Shown here piece by piece: positions 52,563-61,498 of a stretch of DNA of 64,000 nt. The notes beneath the pieces are model-generated. The model was given only the letters and a program-made list of their open reading frames with translations, was not told where the DNA came from and did no database searches. The stretch is from Mycobacteroides immunogenum (lineage in GTDB: Bacteria > Actinomycetota > Actinomycetes > Mycobacteriales > Mycobacteriaceae): NCBI RefSeq assembly GCF_001605725.1, contig NZ_CP011530.1:2108001-2172000 (forward strand), in the 5' to 3' direction. Made by a program: the position numbers and the translations under genes. Numbering within the stretch: position 1 is the stretch's first letter; each line of letters opens with the position of its first letter.

Positions 52563-53488
52563 GCGAGCCCGAGCACGCCGCCGAGGGTGACGAGGACGCG
52601 GCGGTACCGGCCGAGCACGAGGAGCCCGATACCGAGCCGGGCGGCGCCGAGAATTCCGCGGACGACGATTCGGCCGAGGGGCCACGGATGCGGGCCAGAC
52701 GCGAGCGGATGGAACGCCGCGAGGCACAGCGGCGCGCGATCGCGTTGGAACAGGCCCGGCAGGAGGCGAAGGCAGCGGCCAAGGGCAAGCACGTCGATGC
52801 GGGCAAGGGTGCCGGCCGCGGCAAGGTCCAGGGCCTGCAGTCGCTGCTGCTGGTGGTGCTGCTGACGCTGATCACGGTGGGCCTGGGGGCGATCCTGTAC
52901 TTCACGCCGCTGATGTCGGTGCGCCAGACAGTGGTGACCGGTACCGGGGTGGTTACCCAAGAGGATGTTCTTGGTGCGCTGAACATCGCGAAGGGCACCC
53001 GGCTGTTGCAGATCGACACCGCCGCGGCCGCGGACCGGGTGGCCAGTATCCGCCGGGTGGCCAGCGCCCGGGTGCAATGCGAGTACCCGTCGACCCTGCG
53101 CGTCACGATTGTCGAGCGCGTCCCGGTGGCGGCGTGGACGGGCGCCGACGGCACACACCTCATCGATCGTGACGGGGTGGACTTCGCCAACGAGCCACCA
53201 CCGCCGGGCATCCCGGCGCTGGACGTGGTGGCGCCGAGCCCGCAGGACCCGACCACCAAGGCGGCGCTGCAGGTGTTGATCTCACTGGCGCCCGATCTGG
53301 CCCGGCAAGTCGCCAAGGTCGCGGCGCCGTCGGTGTCCTCTATCACCCTCACCCTGGATGACGGGCGCACCATCGTGTGGGGGACCACGGAACGTACCGC
53401 GGAAAAGGCCGAGAAGCTGGGGGCGCTGCTGACACAGCCCGGCCGGATGTACGACGTGTCCAGCCCTGACCTGCCCACCGTCAAGTAG
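52559..53488 (+). CDS. ftsQ: Divisome protein FtsQ
   Basis: Bitopic scaffold of the FtsQ-L-B complex. The 309-residue protein has a long acidic then basic cytoplasmic N-terminus (about 1-95, with a charged coil of Arg, Glu, Lys and Ala), one helix ([21 protein letters not shown]), and a POTRA domain ([21 protein letters not shown]). ATG 52559 overlaps the murC stop. It is the last gene of the coupled run; ftsZ follows after about 209 bases. Confidence 0.94.
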   Translation: MSEPEHAAEGDEDAAVPAEHEEPDTEPGGAENSADDDSAEGPRMRARRERMERREAQRRAIALEQARQEAKAAAKGKHVDAGKGAGRGKVQGLQSLLLVVLLTLITVGLGAILYFTPLMSVRQTVVTGTGVVTQEDVLGALNIAKGTRLLQIDTAAAADRVASIRRVASARVQCEYPSTLRVTIVERVPVAAWTGADGTHLIDRDGVDFANEPPPPGIPALDVVAPSPQDPTTKAALQVLISLAPDLARQVAKVAAPSVSSITLTLDDGRTIVWGTTERTAEKAEKLGALLTQPGRMYDVSSPDLPTVK

Positions 53489-53697
53489 ACGTTGCTCGCT
53501 GCTCGCGGGTTCTAGAAATAGCCACACGAAAATCCCGGCATCCTTCGGCGCGCCTCCCGGGCGCTGTCAACCGAGCCCCCTACCGTTCTGTTTCAGCGGG
53601 ACAACCTGACATAACTCTAAGCCTGAGGTAGAGGTTGAGAGTTTGCAGAGGGGCCCAGCTACCTAGACCACAGCAGCAACCAGGGAGGAAGGCGACC
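53489..53697 (+). promoter_or_regulatory. Promoter and leader region of ftsZ
   Basis: No gene. Inverted segments CTCTA (53615-53619) and TAGAG (53629-53633), with CAACCT (53602) and AGGTTG (53632) outside, can form an imperfect hairpin beside a weak -10-like CATAAC (53610-53615). The ribosome site AGGGAGGA precedes the ATG. In mycobacteria ftsZ has its own promoters in this gap, so this is the likely place, but exact elements cannot be fixed by eye. Confidence 0.45.
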
Positions 53698-54861
53698 ATG
53701 ACGCCTCCACACAACTACCTCGCGGTGATCAAGGTCGTCGGCATCGGAGGCGGCGGCGTCAACGCCGTCAACCGCATGATCGAGCACGGCCTCAAGGGGG
53801 TCGAGTTCATCGCGATCAACACCGACGCGCAGGCGTTGTTGATGAGCGACGCCGACGTCAAGCTGGACGTCGGCCGCGATTCCACACGCGGTCTGGGCGC
53901 CGGTGCCGACCCCGATGTGGGCCGCAAGGCCGCCGAGGACGCCAAGGATGAGATCGAGGAGCTGCTCAAGGGCGCCGACATGGTCTTCGTCACGGCGGGT
54001 GAGGGCGGTGGTACCGGTACCGGTGGCGCGCCCGTGGTCGCCAGCATCGCGCGCAAGCTCGGTGCGCTGACCATCGGTGTGGTCACCCGGCCGTTCTCCT
54101 TCGAGGGCAAGCGTCGCAGCGGCCAGGCCGAACTGGGCATCACCTCGCTGCGCGAAAGCTGCGACACCCTGATCGTGATCCCCAACGACCGCCTGCTGCA
54201 GATGGGCGACGCCGCGGTTTCTCTCATGGACGCGTTCCGCAGCGCCGACGAGGTTCTGCTCAACGGTGTCCAGGGCATCACCGATCTGATCACCACGCCG
54301 GGACTGATCAACGTCGACTTCGCCGACGTCAAGAGTGTCATGTCCGGGGCGGGCAGCGCCCTGATGGGTATCGGCTCGTCGCGCGGTGATGGTCGCGCGC
54401 TCAAAGCCGCTGAGACCGCCATTAATTCGCCGCTGCTGGAGGCCTCCATGGAGGGCGCTCAGGGCGTGCTGATGTCCATCGCCGGTGGCAGCGACCTGGG
54501 CCTGTTCGAGATCAATGAGGCCGCGTCGTTGGTGCAGGAGTCGGCGCACCCCGAGGCGAACATCATCTTCGGAACCGTCATCGACGACTCTCTCGGCGAC
54601 GAGGTGCGGGTCACCGTCATCGCCGCCGGGTTTGACGCGGGTGGTCCCAGCCGCAAGCCGATCACCCCGGGTGGGGCCGCGGCACCTGGCACGGTGGCCC
54701 CCGGCAAGGCGGGAACGGTCAACGGTGGGCACTCCAATGGCACCAGCATCTTCGACACCATCGACGCGCAGAGCCTGCCCAGGGACACCAACGGTTCCAC
54801 GGTGACGCTCGGCGGTGGCGACGAGGACGATGTCGACGTGCCTCCGTTCATGCGGCGATAA
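53698..54861 (+). CDS. ftsZ: Cell division GTPase FtsZ
   Basis: Tubulin homologue that forms the Z ring. The 387-residue protein has [13 protein letters not shown], the tubulin signature GGGTGTG at 103-109, the synergy loop [13 protein letters not shown], and a Gly/Thr-rich linker ending in the conserved tail [11 protein letters not shown] that binds FtsW and SepF. ATG 53698 follows AGGGAGGA by 7 bases; an upstream frame from 53635 is rejected. Confidence 0.98.
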   Translation: MTPPHNYLAVIKVVGIGGGGVNAVNRMIEHGLKGVEFIAINTDAQALLMSDADVKLDVGRDSTRGLGAGADPDVGRKAAEDAKDEIEELLKGADMVFVTAGEGGGTGTGGAPVVASIARKLGALTIGVVTRPFSFEGKRRSGQAELGITSLRESCDTLIVIPNDRLLQMGDAAVSLMDAFRSADEVLLNGVQGITDLITTPGLINVDFADVKSVMSGAGSALMGIGSSRGDGRALKAAETAINSPLLEASMEGAQGVLMSIAGGSDLGLFEINEAASLVQESAHPEANIIFGTVIDDSLGDEVRVTVIAAGFDAGGPSRKPITPGGAAAPGTVAPGKAGTVNGGHSNGTSIFDTIDAQSLPRDTNGSTVTLGGGDEDDVDVPPFMRR

Positions 54862-54884
54862 GCGAACGAACTACCCTTTGACGT

Positions 54885-55592
54885 ATGGGTTTTCGAGTTC
54901 GGCGCGTCACCACCACTCGCCGTGGCGGAGTGTCGCGTGCGCCGTTTGACAGCTTCAACCTCGGCGATCACGTCGGAGACGATCCCGACGCGGTGGCGGC
55001 GAACCGGTCACGGCTCGCCGGTGCGCTGGGAGTGCCCGACGATCACGTGATCTGGATGCAGCAGGTCCACGGTGACCACGTGCATCGTGTCGAGGGCCCC
55101 GGCACGGAGGTGATTCCGGAGACGGACGCGCTGGTGACCACCGAGCCGGGTATCGCGCTGGCGGTGTTGACCGCCGATTGTGTTCCTGTGTTGTTCGCCG
55201 ACGCGGCCGCGGGTGTCGTCGCCGGTGCGCATGCCGGCCGAGTGGGCGCCAAGCTCGGCATCGTGGCTCGGACCATTGATGCCATGGTGGCGGCCGGGGC
55301 TCAGGTGGAGCGCATCTCGGCCTTCCTCGGGCCCGCGGTCAGTGGTCGCCACTACGAGGTGCCCGCGGACATGGCTGCCGATGTTGAGCAGGCACTGCCG
55401 GGTAGTCGTACCACCACCGCGGCGGGTACCCCCGGCCTGGACCTGCGTGCCGGAATCGCCCGGCAGCTCTCCGGATTGGGCGTGACCGCGATCGATATCG
55501 ACCCGCGATGCACGGTGGAAGACGCCGATCTGTTCAGTTACCGGCGGCAGCCGCGCACCGGCCGACTGGCATCGGTTATCTGGCTCGGCTGA
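54885..55592 (+). CDS. pgeF: PgeF/YfiH family multicopper-like polyphenol oxidase-purine phosphorylase (DUF152)
   Basis: A 235-residue LACC1/YfiH-fold protein. In other bacteria PgeF has been described as a peptidoglycan editing factor that removes precursors with L-Ser at position 1, and LACC1 relatives act on purine nucleosides. Conserved features are FNLGDHVGDD, QQVHGDHVH, LTADCVPVLF (Cys ligand) and the AHAG motif. In the latter the usual AHAGWRG is AHAGRVG here. It follows ftsZ by 23 bases and overlaps yggS as TGATG. Confidence 0.85.
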   Translation: MGFRVRRVTTTRRGGVSRAPFDSFNLGDHVGDDPDAVAANRSRLAGALGVPDDHVIWMQQVHGDHVHRVEGPGTEVIPETDALVTTEPGIALAVLTADCVPVLFADAAAGVVAGAHAGRVGAKLGIVARTIDAMVAAGAQVERISAFLGPAVSGRHYEVPADMAADVEQALPGSRTTTAAGTPGLDLRAGIARQLSGLGVTAIDIDPRCTVEDADLFSYRRQPRTGRLASVIWLG

Positions 55593-56311
55593 TGACGCGC
55601 ACCGAGGAATTGAGTGCGGCACTGACCTCAGTGCGGGAACGGATCCGGGCCGCGGCGGCCGCGGTCGGCCGCGACCCGGACGAGATCCAATTGCTGCCGA
55701 TTACCAAGTTTTTCCCCGCCAGCGATGTCGAGGAGCTGTACCGGTTGGGCTGCCGGGAGTTCGGGGAATCCCGGGATCAGGAAGCCGCGGCAAAGGTGGC
55801 CCAGTTGAATCAGGCCGGGCACACCGATATTCGCTGGCACATGGTGGGGAATCTGCAGCGCAACAAGGCGAAATCGGTTGCCAACTGGGCGTATTCGGTG
55901 CACTCGGTGGACAACTCGCGGCTGCTGTCCGCGTTGGACAGTGCACGCCGGGCAGCGGAGGAGAGCGCGCCGCTGCAGGTGTATCTCCAGCTCAGCCTGG
56001 ACGGCGACACCGTGCGGGGCGGAGTGGATATCGCCGATGTCGCCGAGATCGACCGACTGTGCGCGGAGGTGGTCGCCAGCGAGCACGTGGAGCTTGCCGG
56101 ACTGATGGCGCTGCCGCCTCGGGAGGCAGATCCCGACCAGGCCTTTCGTCGGCTCCAGCAAGAACATGAGCGCGTCCGGCAGCGCTATCCGCAGGCGCGT
56201 CGTTTATCGGCGGGAATGTCCAACGACCTGGAGGCCGCCATTAAATATGGGTCCACTTGTGTGCGTGTCGGAACGGCGTTGATGGGGCAACGACCGCTAA
56301 CGTCACGGTAG
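55592..56311 (+). CDS. yggS: Pyridoxal-phosphate homeostasis protein, YggS/PLPBP family
   Basis: A 239-residue alanine-racemase-fold protein that binds PLP without known catalysis. The PLP lysine is in LLPITKFFPASD; further conserved parts are FGESRDQEAAAKV, WHMVGNLQRNKAK and SAGMSNDLEAAIKYGSTCVRVG. ATG 55592 shares one base with the pgeF stop, so translation is coupled; the frame from 55508 lies inside pgeF and is dropped. Its position between pgeF and sepF is that seen in Gram-positive dcw clusters. Confidence 0.92.
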   Translation: MTRTEELSAALTSVRERIRAAAAAVGRDPDEIQLLPITKFFPASDVEELYRLGCREFGESRDQEAAAKVAQLNQAGHTDIRWHMVGNLQRNKAKSVANWAYSVHSVDNSRLLSALDSARRAAEESAPLQVYLQLSLDGDTVRGGVDIADVAEIDRLCAEVVASEHVELAGLMALPPREADPDQAFRRLQQEHERVRQRYPQARRLSAGMSNDLEAAIKYGSTCVRVGTALMGQRPLTSR

Positions 56312-56399
56312 ATCGTCACTCCAGTCACATTTGCAACACAGCTGTAGAGACCGAGCGAACAACTGAACTCCATTTAGCCCAAGCACGGAAGGTCACGCG

Positions 56400-57041
56400 A
56401 TGAGCACGCTGCACAAGGTCAAGGCCTACTTCGGCATGGCTCCAATGGACGACTACGACGACGAGTACTACGACGACGTCGACGCTCCCGCGCCTCGCCG
56501 TGCGCCCGTCGAGGACCGCCGGTACCCGCGTCGTGGCGAGCGGTTCGCCGACGATGCCGAGTACGGCTACGACGAGCCCGGCTACCGCGCGGGCGGCCCG
56601 AGCGGGTACGCGGACGAGGATCGCTTCGTCTCCCGTCATGCGCCGTCGCGTGAATTCGACCGTCCGGCACCGCGTCTGGGCTCCCTGCGGGGCAGCGCCC
56701 CGACCCGTGGCGCGCTTGCCATGGACCCGCGCCGCGCCGCGATCTTCGATGAGGGCAGCCCGCTGTCGAAGATCACCACGCTGCGCCCCAAGGACTACAG
56801 CGAGGCCCGCACCATTGGTGAGCGCTTCCGCGACGGCACCCCGGTGATCATGGACCTGGTGTCGATGGACAACGCCGACGCCAAGCGGGTCGTGGACTTC
56901 GCGGCCGGTCTGGCCTTCGCGCTGCGCGGTTCGTTCGACAAGGTCGCCACGAAGGTATTCCTGTTGTCACCAGCCGATATCGACGTCAGCGCCGAGGAAC
57001 GCCGCCGGATCGCCGAGAGCGGCTTCTACTCCTACCAATAG
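56400..57041 (+). CDS. sepF: Cell division protein SepF
   Basis: Membrane-binding FtsZ partner. The 213-residue protein has an N-terminal amphipathic helix ([12 protein letters not shown]) that binds membranes, an acidic, Tyr/Arg-rich linker (about 15-100), and a C-terminal SepF domain ([46 protein letters not shown]). ATG 56400 follows AAGGTCACGCG. The C-terminal domain binds the FtsZ tail seen at 54840. An 88-base gap precedes it. Confidence 0.94.
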   Translation: MSTLHKVKAYFGMAPMDDYDDEYYDDVDAPAPRRAPVEDRRYPRRGERFADDAEYGYDEPGYRAGGPSGYADEDRFVSRHAPSREFDRPAPRLGSLRGSAPTRGALAMDPRRAAIFDEGSPLSKITTLRPKDYSEARTIGERFRDGTPVIMDLVSMDNADAKRVVDFAAGLAFALRGSFDKVATKVFLLSPADIDVSAEERRRIAESGFYSYQ

Positions 57042-57050
57042 CTCTCCCCA

Positions 57051-57103
57051 GCGATTTGGGTGCAGGAGGGTGCGGAAAACGCACCCTCGTGCACCCAAAT
57101 CGC
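57051..57103. terminator. 24-bp inverted repeat between sepF and the DUF899 gene
   Basis: Arms at 57051-57074 and 57080-57103 pair with one mismatch around a GAAAA loop. It sits between convergent stops (57041 on +, 57106 on -), so it may end transcripts in both directions, though neither side has a strong T-run. It may also be a dispersed palindromic repeat; see findings. Confidence 0.6.
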
Positions 57104-57105
57104 GT

Positions 57106-57840
57106 TTAGTGGGGCCGTGGATCGTGCGGGTCGTCGGGATCCGGGTCGCCGAACCATCGTGACGGCTGGTGTGCGCCGTATTGGTCGTGCCAGTCCCACC
57201 ATTCGTATGCGGGGGACTGCGGGTAACCCTCCGGCGAGTCCTCCCACATCTCCTGGCGGCCCAGCGCCGTCATATCCAGGAACGTCCAGGTGTTGTTGAA
57301 GGCCTCGTCGCCGCGATTGTTGATGAAATAGGTGCGATAGGCGCGGTCGCCGTCCCGGATGAACGCGTTGTGCCCGTGCCAGTCGTGTACACCGAAATCG
57401 GTGTCGAAGGTGCTCTCGGGAACCATGGTGTACCAAGGGATCTGCCATCCCATGCGGCTTTTGATGCGCGCCAGGTCGGGCTGGGACCCGCGCGAGACGT
57501 ACACCAGGGTGGTGTCACGGGCGTTGAGGTGGGCCAGGTTGCCGATGTGGTCCGCCATCAGCGAGCAGCCGACGCATCCGTGTTCGGGCCAGTCGCCGGT
57601 GCCCGGGTCGACGAACGCGCGGTACACGATGAGCTGGCGGCGTCCCCGGAAAAGATCGAGTAGGTTCACCGGACCCTCGGGGCCCGCGAATCGATAGGAG
57701 GTGTCCACCTCGGTCCACGGCATGCGGCGGCGTTTGGCGGCCAACGCGTCGCGGGCCCGGGTGAATGCTTTCTCCTCCACGAGCATCGCCCGGTGTGCGG
57801 TCTCCCATTCCTGTGCCGACACGATCGCGGGTGTCTTCAT
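57106..57840 (-). CDS. DUF899 thioredoxin-like family protein
   Basis: A 244-residue protein with thioredoxin-like fold features: RRRRMPWTEVDTSYRFAGPEG, LVVYRAF-type strand (QLIVYRAF), the GCVGCSLMADH cysteine pair, LVYVSRG, and the YFINNRGDEAFNNTW C-terminal motif. The family function is unknown; the C-x2-C pair suggests redox or metal binding. ATG 57840 has AGGAGG upstream; a longer frame to 58302 is rejected. It is the last gene of the three-gene ArsR unit. Confidence 0.85.
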   Translation of the reverse strand: MKTPAIVSAQEWETAHRAMLVEEKAFTRARDALAAKRRRMPWTEVDTSYRFAGPEGPVNLLDLFRGRRQLIVYRAFVDPGTGDWPEHGCVGCSLMADHIGNLAHLNARDTTLVYVSRGSQPDLARIKSRMGWQIPWYTMVPESTFDTDFGVHDWHGHNAFIRDGDRAYRTYFINNRGDEAFNNTWTFLDMTALGRQEMWEDSPEGYPQSPAYEWWDWHDQYGAHQPSRWFGDPDPDDPHDPRPH

Positions 57841-57863
57841 GGTTTTCCTCCTATCTGTTCGGT

Positions 57864-58205
57864 CTATTCGGTCTTTTCGATGCCTTGCAGGCTCTCGGCG
57901 ATCTGCTTGATCCGCGCCAGTCGCCGGTCCCACGCGGCACCCACCGCGGTGAGCTGCTCGGCGATACGGGCGACCTGCTCGGTATTGGCGCGGTATTGCT
58001 TCTCCCGTCCGCTGGCGGTGGCATGGACCAGGCCGGCCTTGTCGAGGACCGCGAGGTGTTTGGTGACGGCCTGGCGCGTCACAGGAAGGCGATCGCTCAA
58101 TGTGGTGGCGGTCGCCATTCCGTCGGTGAGGATGAGGTCGAATACCCGCCGACGGGTGGGGTCGCCGACCGCGGCCCACAGGTCGTCGTCGATGACCGCT
58201 GTCAT
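57864..58205 (-). CDS. ArsR-family winged-helix repressor
   Basis: A 113-residue regulator with a recognition helix (SDRLPVTRQAVTKHLAVLDKAGLV) and the ERRVFDLI-type entry (DPTRRRVFDLIL). It lacks the metal-binding CxC of ArsR/SmtB, so ligand sensing is of another kind. ATG 58205 overlaps the SRPBCC stop as ATGA. It lies in the order SRPBCC-ArsR-DUF899 on the minus strand. The likely operators are at 58680 and 58725, so it would repress its own operon. Confidence 0.88.
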   Translation of the reverse strand: MTAVIDDDLWAAVGDPTRRRVFDLILTDGMATATTLSDRLPVTRQAVTKHLAVLDKAGLVHATASGREKQYRANTEQVARIAEQLTAVGAAWDRRLARIKQIAESLQGIEKTE

Positions 58206-58666
58206 GACCGGCTCGCCAGCGCGTCCACACACGGCGCGAGGCGGGGGAGGTGCCGCGCCCAGCCCTCCTCGTGTGCCTCGTACTGCTCGACGATCTCGTC
58301 ATCGGTGCGGCCCTGATCGCGGAATCCGGCCTCGATCATGCGTACCCGGGTTCCGGTGCCCTCCGGAGTGAGCTCAAATGTCACCAGCAGCGAATTTTCA
58401 GGGTTCGCGGTGTGCCCTTCCGGATAACACCAACGGAACGAGAACCGCCGTGGCGGATCCACGTCGACGAGAGTGAGCCCGAAGACATGGATCTGGCCGG
58501 GCTCCTCGCCGTCGAAGGAGATCGCACCGGTCGCGCCGGGTACCGGGGCGAACTCGGCCTCGTCGGGCCACCACTGCTTCATATGTTCGGGCCGGCTGAT
58601 GACGGAGAAGACGACTTCCGGGGCCGCCTCGATGTGCAGCTCCCGCTCGATCCGTTCGTATGACAT
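58202..58666 (-). CDS. AHSA1-type SRPBCC protein
   Basis: A 154-residue START-like protein of the Activator of Hsp90 ATPase homology group. Features are the N-terminal ELHIEAAPEVVFSVISRPEHMKQWWPD, a strand with FRWCYPEG, and a C-terminal helix (EGWARHLPRLAPCVDAL). Fusion or pairing with ArsR regulators is common in this group; ligand unknown. ATG 58666 is chosen over the longer frame to 58744. It is the first gene of the ArsR unit. Confidence 0.87.
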   Translation of the reverse strand: MSYERIERELHIEAAPEVVFSVISRPEHMKQWWPDEAEFAPVPGATGAISFDGEEPGQIHVFGLTLVDVDPPRRFSFRWCYPEGHTANPENSLLVTFELTPEGTGTRVRMIEAGFRDQGRTDDEIVEQYEAHEEGWARHLPRLAPCVDALASRS

Positions 58667-58679
58667 GTCTCTCCCAACT

Positions 58680-58741
58680 CGCAACAATCGGTTGCGCTTC
58701 ACGGTAGCGCCGCCGGGCACCACATGCAACTGTTGGTTGCG
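58680..58741 (-). promoter_or_regulatory. Twin inverted-repeat operators for the ArsR regulator
   Basis: Two 17-base palindromes: CGCAAC-N5-GTTGCG at 58680-58696 (perfect) and TGCAAC-N5-GTTGCG at 58725-58741 (one mismatch), with centres 45 bases apart. They lie 14 and 59 bases before the SRPBCC ATG, where repressor binding would block transcription. CAAC/GTTG-type palindromes are known before ArsR-SRPBCC genes. Confidence 0.75.
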
Positions 58742-58875
58742 CAAAGTGTGGGGATATGGCGCGGTGCTGGGGATTCGCTGTGCGGCAGGCTGCCAGATCG
58801 GCCTGCCGGTAGGCTGATGGTGCTGTTATCAGAAGCCCGCGCGTGATTGTTCACGCTTGGCAGGTGAGGGGTCCG

Positions 58876-59169
58876 TTGACTCTGTTCTTTGAGATCATTG
58901 GTTACGCGCTTTTGCTCTTCTGTTTGCTGCTGTTCGCGCGCATAGTGATCGAGACTATTCAGTCCATTAGCCGTGACTGGCACCCACGCGGTGTCACGGT
59001 GGTCATTTTGGAGCTCATCTTCACCATCACCGACCCGCCCGTGCGGTTATTGCGTCGTCTCATTCCGCCGCTCTCGCTTGGTGCGGTGCGATTCGATTTG
59101 TCCATTACTTTGCTGCTTTTGGTCGGATTCTTTGGCATGAAGGTGGCCTTCGTGATGGCGGCTGGCTAA
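58876..59169 (+). CDS. yggT: YggT-family membrane protein
   Basis: A 97-residue protein with two YGGT-type hydrophobic segments (FFEIIGYALLLFCLLLFARI and LSITLLLLVGFFGMKVAFV) and the central conserved SRDWHPRGVTVVILELIFTITDPPVRLLRRLIPP. TTG 58876 fits the length of Rv2146c (96) and follows GAGGG; GTG 58843 or 58864 would add residues. The gene lies between the ArsR unit and wag31, as yggT does in Gram-positive clusters. Role unknown. Confidence 0.9.
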   Translation: MTLFFEIIGYALLLFCLLLFARIVIETIQSISRDWHPRGVTVVILELIFTITDPPVRLLRRLIPPLSLGAVRFDLSITLLLLVGFFGMKVAFVMAAG

Positions 59170-59398
59170 GCCGCCAGCGACGCATAATTTCGGTATTCAA
59201 CTCACATCGATCTGGATACGAATGCGCGTCATATGCAAAGCCTCAGAGTATTTTTATGCACGTCAGAGGGATACTTAACACGCTCTGCTGCGACCGGCGG
59301 GTCTGATGTGACAGGATGGACGCCAGTTACAGTGAGACCGCATGTTCGTTTTACACTGCAATACGATTCCGGACGTCGAGACTTGATAGGGGCAGGCA
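59170..59398 (+). promoter_or_regulatory. AT-richer promoter region of wag31
   Basis: No gene. These 229 bases are poorer in GC than their surroundings and should hold the wag31 promoter(s). TTACACTGCAATACG near 59350 has promoter-like spacing, but I cannot fix a start site. The ribosome site is AGGGGCAGG before ATG 59399. Confidence 0.4.
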
Positions 59399-60226
59399 AT
59401 GCCGCTTACACCAGCTGATGTACACAACGTCGCGTTCAGTAAGCCACCCATCGGTAAGCGTGGATACAACGAGGACGAGGTCGATGCCTTCCTCGACCTG
59501 GTGGAGAACGAGCTGGCCCGCCTGATCGAGGAGAACTCGGATCTGCGTCAGCGGGTTCAGGAGCTGGATCAGGAGCTGGCCGAGGCCCGTAAGGGCGGCG
59601 GTGCCGCGCCCGTCTACGAGGCCCCCAAGCCCGAGAAGAAGCCCGAGCCCGCTAAGCCCGAGCCCACCCCGGCGCCCGTGGTGGCGGCGGCCCCGGCCGG
59701 AGCCTCGACCGAGGAACATCACGTCCGCGCGGCCAAGATCCTGGGTCTGGCACAGGACACCGCGGACCGGCTCACCGGGAACGCCAAGTCCGAGTCGGAA
59801 AAGATGCTCGCCGATGCTCGCGCAAACGCGGACCAGATTGTCAGCGAGGCACGTGCCACCGCGGACAAGACGGTCACCGAGGCACGGACCAAGGCCGAGG
59901 CGCTACTGTCGGATGCTCAGACCCGTTCCGAGACCCAGCTGCGCCAGGCGCAGGAGAAGGCCGATGCCCTGCAATCCGATGCCGAGCGCAAGCACTCGGA
60001 GATCATGGGCACCATCAACCAGCAGCGCACGGTGCTGGAGGGGCGTCTGGAGCAGTTGCGTACATTCGAGCGCGAGTACCGCACCCGGCTCAAGACATAC
60101 CTCGAGTCTCAGCTCGAGGAACTTGGCCAGCGCGGCTCCGCGGCACCCGTCGACGCGGGCGCTTCGAATGAAAACGCATCCAAGGAAGCCGGTTTCGGCC
60201 AGTTCAACCGTGGGAACAACTACTGA
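59399..60226 (+). CDS. wag31: Polar growth protein Wag31 (DivIVA)
   Basis: Coiled-coil protein that marks the cell pole and steers tip growth in mycobacteria. The 275-residue protein has the DivIVA N-terminal domain ([37 protein letters not shown]), a Pro/Ala/Lys-rich insert (about 65-100), and a long coiled coil (about 105-245) with repeated Ala/Glu/Lys heptads, then a C-terminal tail. Its homologue Rv2145c is phosphorylated by PknA/PknB on a Thr in the region before the second coil; [15 protein letters not shown] is here. It lies downstream of yggT. Confidence 0.97.
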   Translation: MPLTPADVHNVAFSKPPIGKRGYNEDEVDAFLDLVENELARLIEENSDLRQRVQELDQELAEARKGGGAAPVYEAPKPEKKPEPAKPEPTPAPVVAAAPAGASTEEHHVRAAKILGLAQDTADRLTGNAKSESEKMLADARANADQIVSEARATADKTVTEARTKAEALLSDAQTRSETQLRQAQEKADALQSDAERKHSEIMGTINQQRTVLEGRLEQLRTFEREYRTRLKTYLESQLEELGQRGSAAPVDAGASNENASKEAGFGQFNRGNNY

Positions 60227-60271
60227 TTTAGATCGGTCTATGCTCGCGGCACGTATGAGGAGTGATTCGCG

Positions 60272-60718
60272 ATGCTGATCGTCGCATTGGTGTTGGCCGC
60301 CGTCGGTTTGGCGGCTCTGGTGACGGCAGTGGTCACCAGTAATGAGGTTCTTGCCTTCGTATGTATCGCGGCGGCCGCCGTCGGCGTGGTGTTGATGATC
60401 ATCGACGCGATTCGGGACCGGCATGCGGGTGCCCTGGAGTCCGATGAGGAGTCTGACGCGGACGAGGGTGAGTCCGACGAGGCGGAGCCGGAGGCCCTGG
60501 TCGCCGACGGGCCCGTCGAGGTCGACGCGAAAGATGATGCGGCGCAGGCTGATCCAACCGAGACGTCGGTGATCCCGCGGGTGTCGGAGCAGTCAGCTCC
60601 CGCCGCCGCAGTCAGCCTCAAGGAGGCAGCCACCGCGGCTCACCACCCGTCGGCCGAAGAGACTTACGAGCAGTTCGATGTTGACGACGAGGACGACGAC
60701 GAGCCCCATCGGTCTTGA
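60272..60718 (+). CDS. Two-helix membrane protein, Rv2144c-like
   Basis: A 148-residue protein. Two N-terminal helices (about 2-22 and 25-47) precede a long acidic, disordered tail (Glu/Asp-rich, about 55-148). It matches Rv2144c in place. Its stop overlaps the next gene region (TTGATG). Function unknown; the wag31 neighbour suggests an envelope role, which is inference. Confidence 0.8.
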   Translation: MLIVALVLAAVGLAALVTAVVTSNEVLAFVCIAAAAVGVVLMIIDAIRDRHAGALESDEESDADEGESDEAEPEALVADGPVEVDAKDDAAQADPTETSVIPRVSEQSAPAAAVSLKEAATAAHHPSAEETYEQFDVDDEDDDEPHRS

Positions 60719-60735
60719 TGGAGGGCTCTCGCCAG

Positions 60736-61332
60736 ATGTCGCGTAGTGCACTTGTGGGCGTGGCCGCCGTCGCGGCGCTCGCCCTTTCCGCATGCCAATC
60801 CGCGGCACCGGCCACGGGCGGCCGGCCGGAAGCCACCATTGTGCTGGTGACGGCCCAGACAACGGTCCCACCGCCGTCGACGCCCAGCACCGTGGGCGAG
60901 GAGCCGGACGGTGGCGCACTGGCGGCTCCGGTCAGCCCGTTCGACACGACTTCCTTGGCGGTTATCAGGCTGGACCCGCCGCTGCTGCGCGCGGTGCAGG
61001 ACGCGGCCAACAGTGCGGCGGCAGACGGTGTGACACTTCTGATTACGTCGGGCTGGCGGTCGCGCGCCTTTCAGCAGCAGTTACTCGATGATGCGGTGCA
61101 GACGTATGGAAGCCTGGCGGTCGCCCGGCAGTGGGTGGCCACCCCGGATGAATCGCACCATGTGCTGGGCAAGGCGGTCGACATCGGTCCTGCGGCGGCC
61201 TACGGCTGGATGTTGGCCCACAGTACGCAATTTGGTTTGTGCCAGGTCTTCGCCAATGAGAAATGGCACTACGAACTCACCGCCGACGCCGAAGGTCAGT
61301 GCCCGCCGCTGCGTACCAACGCGGCAGGCTGA
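60736..61332 (+). CDS. VanY-type D-alanyl-D-alanine carboxypeptidase lipoprotein (M15B)
   Basis: A 198-residue envelope lipoprotein: signal with lipobox LSAC (C20), a Thr/Pro linker, then an M15 domain. The zinc motif SxHxxGxAxD is present (S140, H142, G145, A147, D149), with E175 and H178 in NEKWHYE completing the site. It would cut the terminal D-Ala of peptidoglycan stems. ATG 60736 is 10 bases after GGAGGG; ATG 60718 is an alternative. In M. tuberculosis this position has a different gene, so synteny ends here. Confidence 0.88.
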   Translation: MSRSALVGVAAVAALALSACQSAAPATGGRPEATIVLVTAQTTVPPPSTPSTVGEEPDGGALAAPVSPFDTTSLAVIRLDPPLLRAVQDAANSAAADGVTLLITSGWRSRAFQQQLLDDAVQTYGSLAVARQWVATPDESHHVLGKAVDIGPAAAYGWMLAHSTQFGLCQVFANEKWHYELTADAEGQCPPLRTNAAG

Positions 61333-61498
61333 AAGCGATGGGCTTGATCGCCATCGACAGTGCCGCGGTGTGACGTGAGTCATCGCTGTGCGGCCGGGGT
61401 AGCTACATGCGCGCCCAGCTTTTTCAGTAGCGTGGTGGACGATAAGTGATGTGCGTCAGAGACAGCACTGTTGGCGGGTGATTGCAAAGGGTGCCGAG

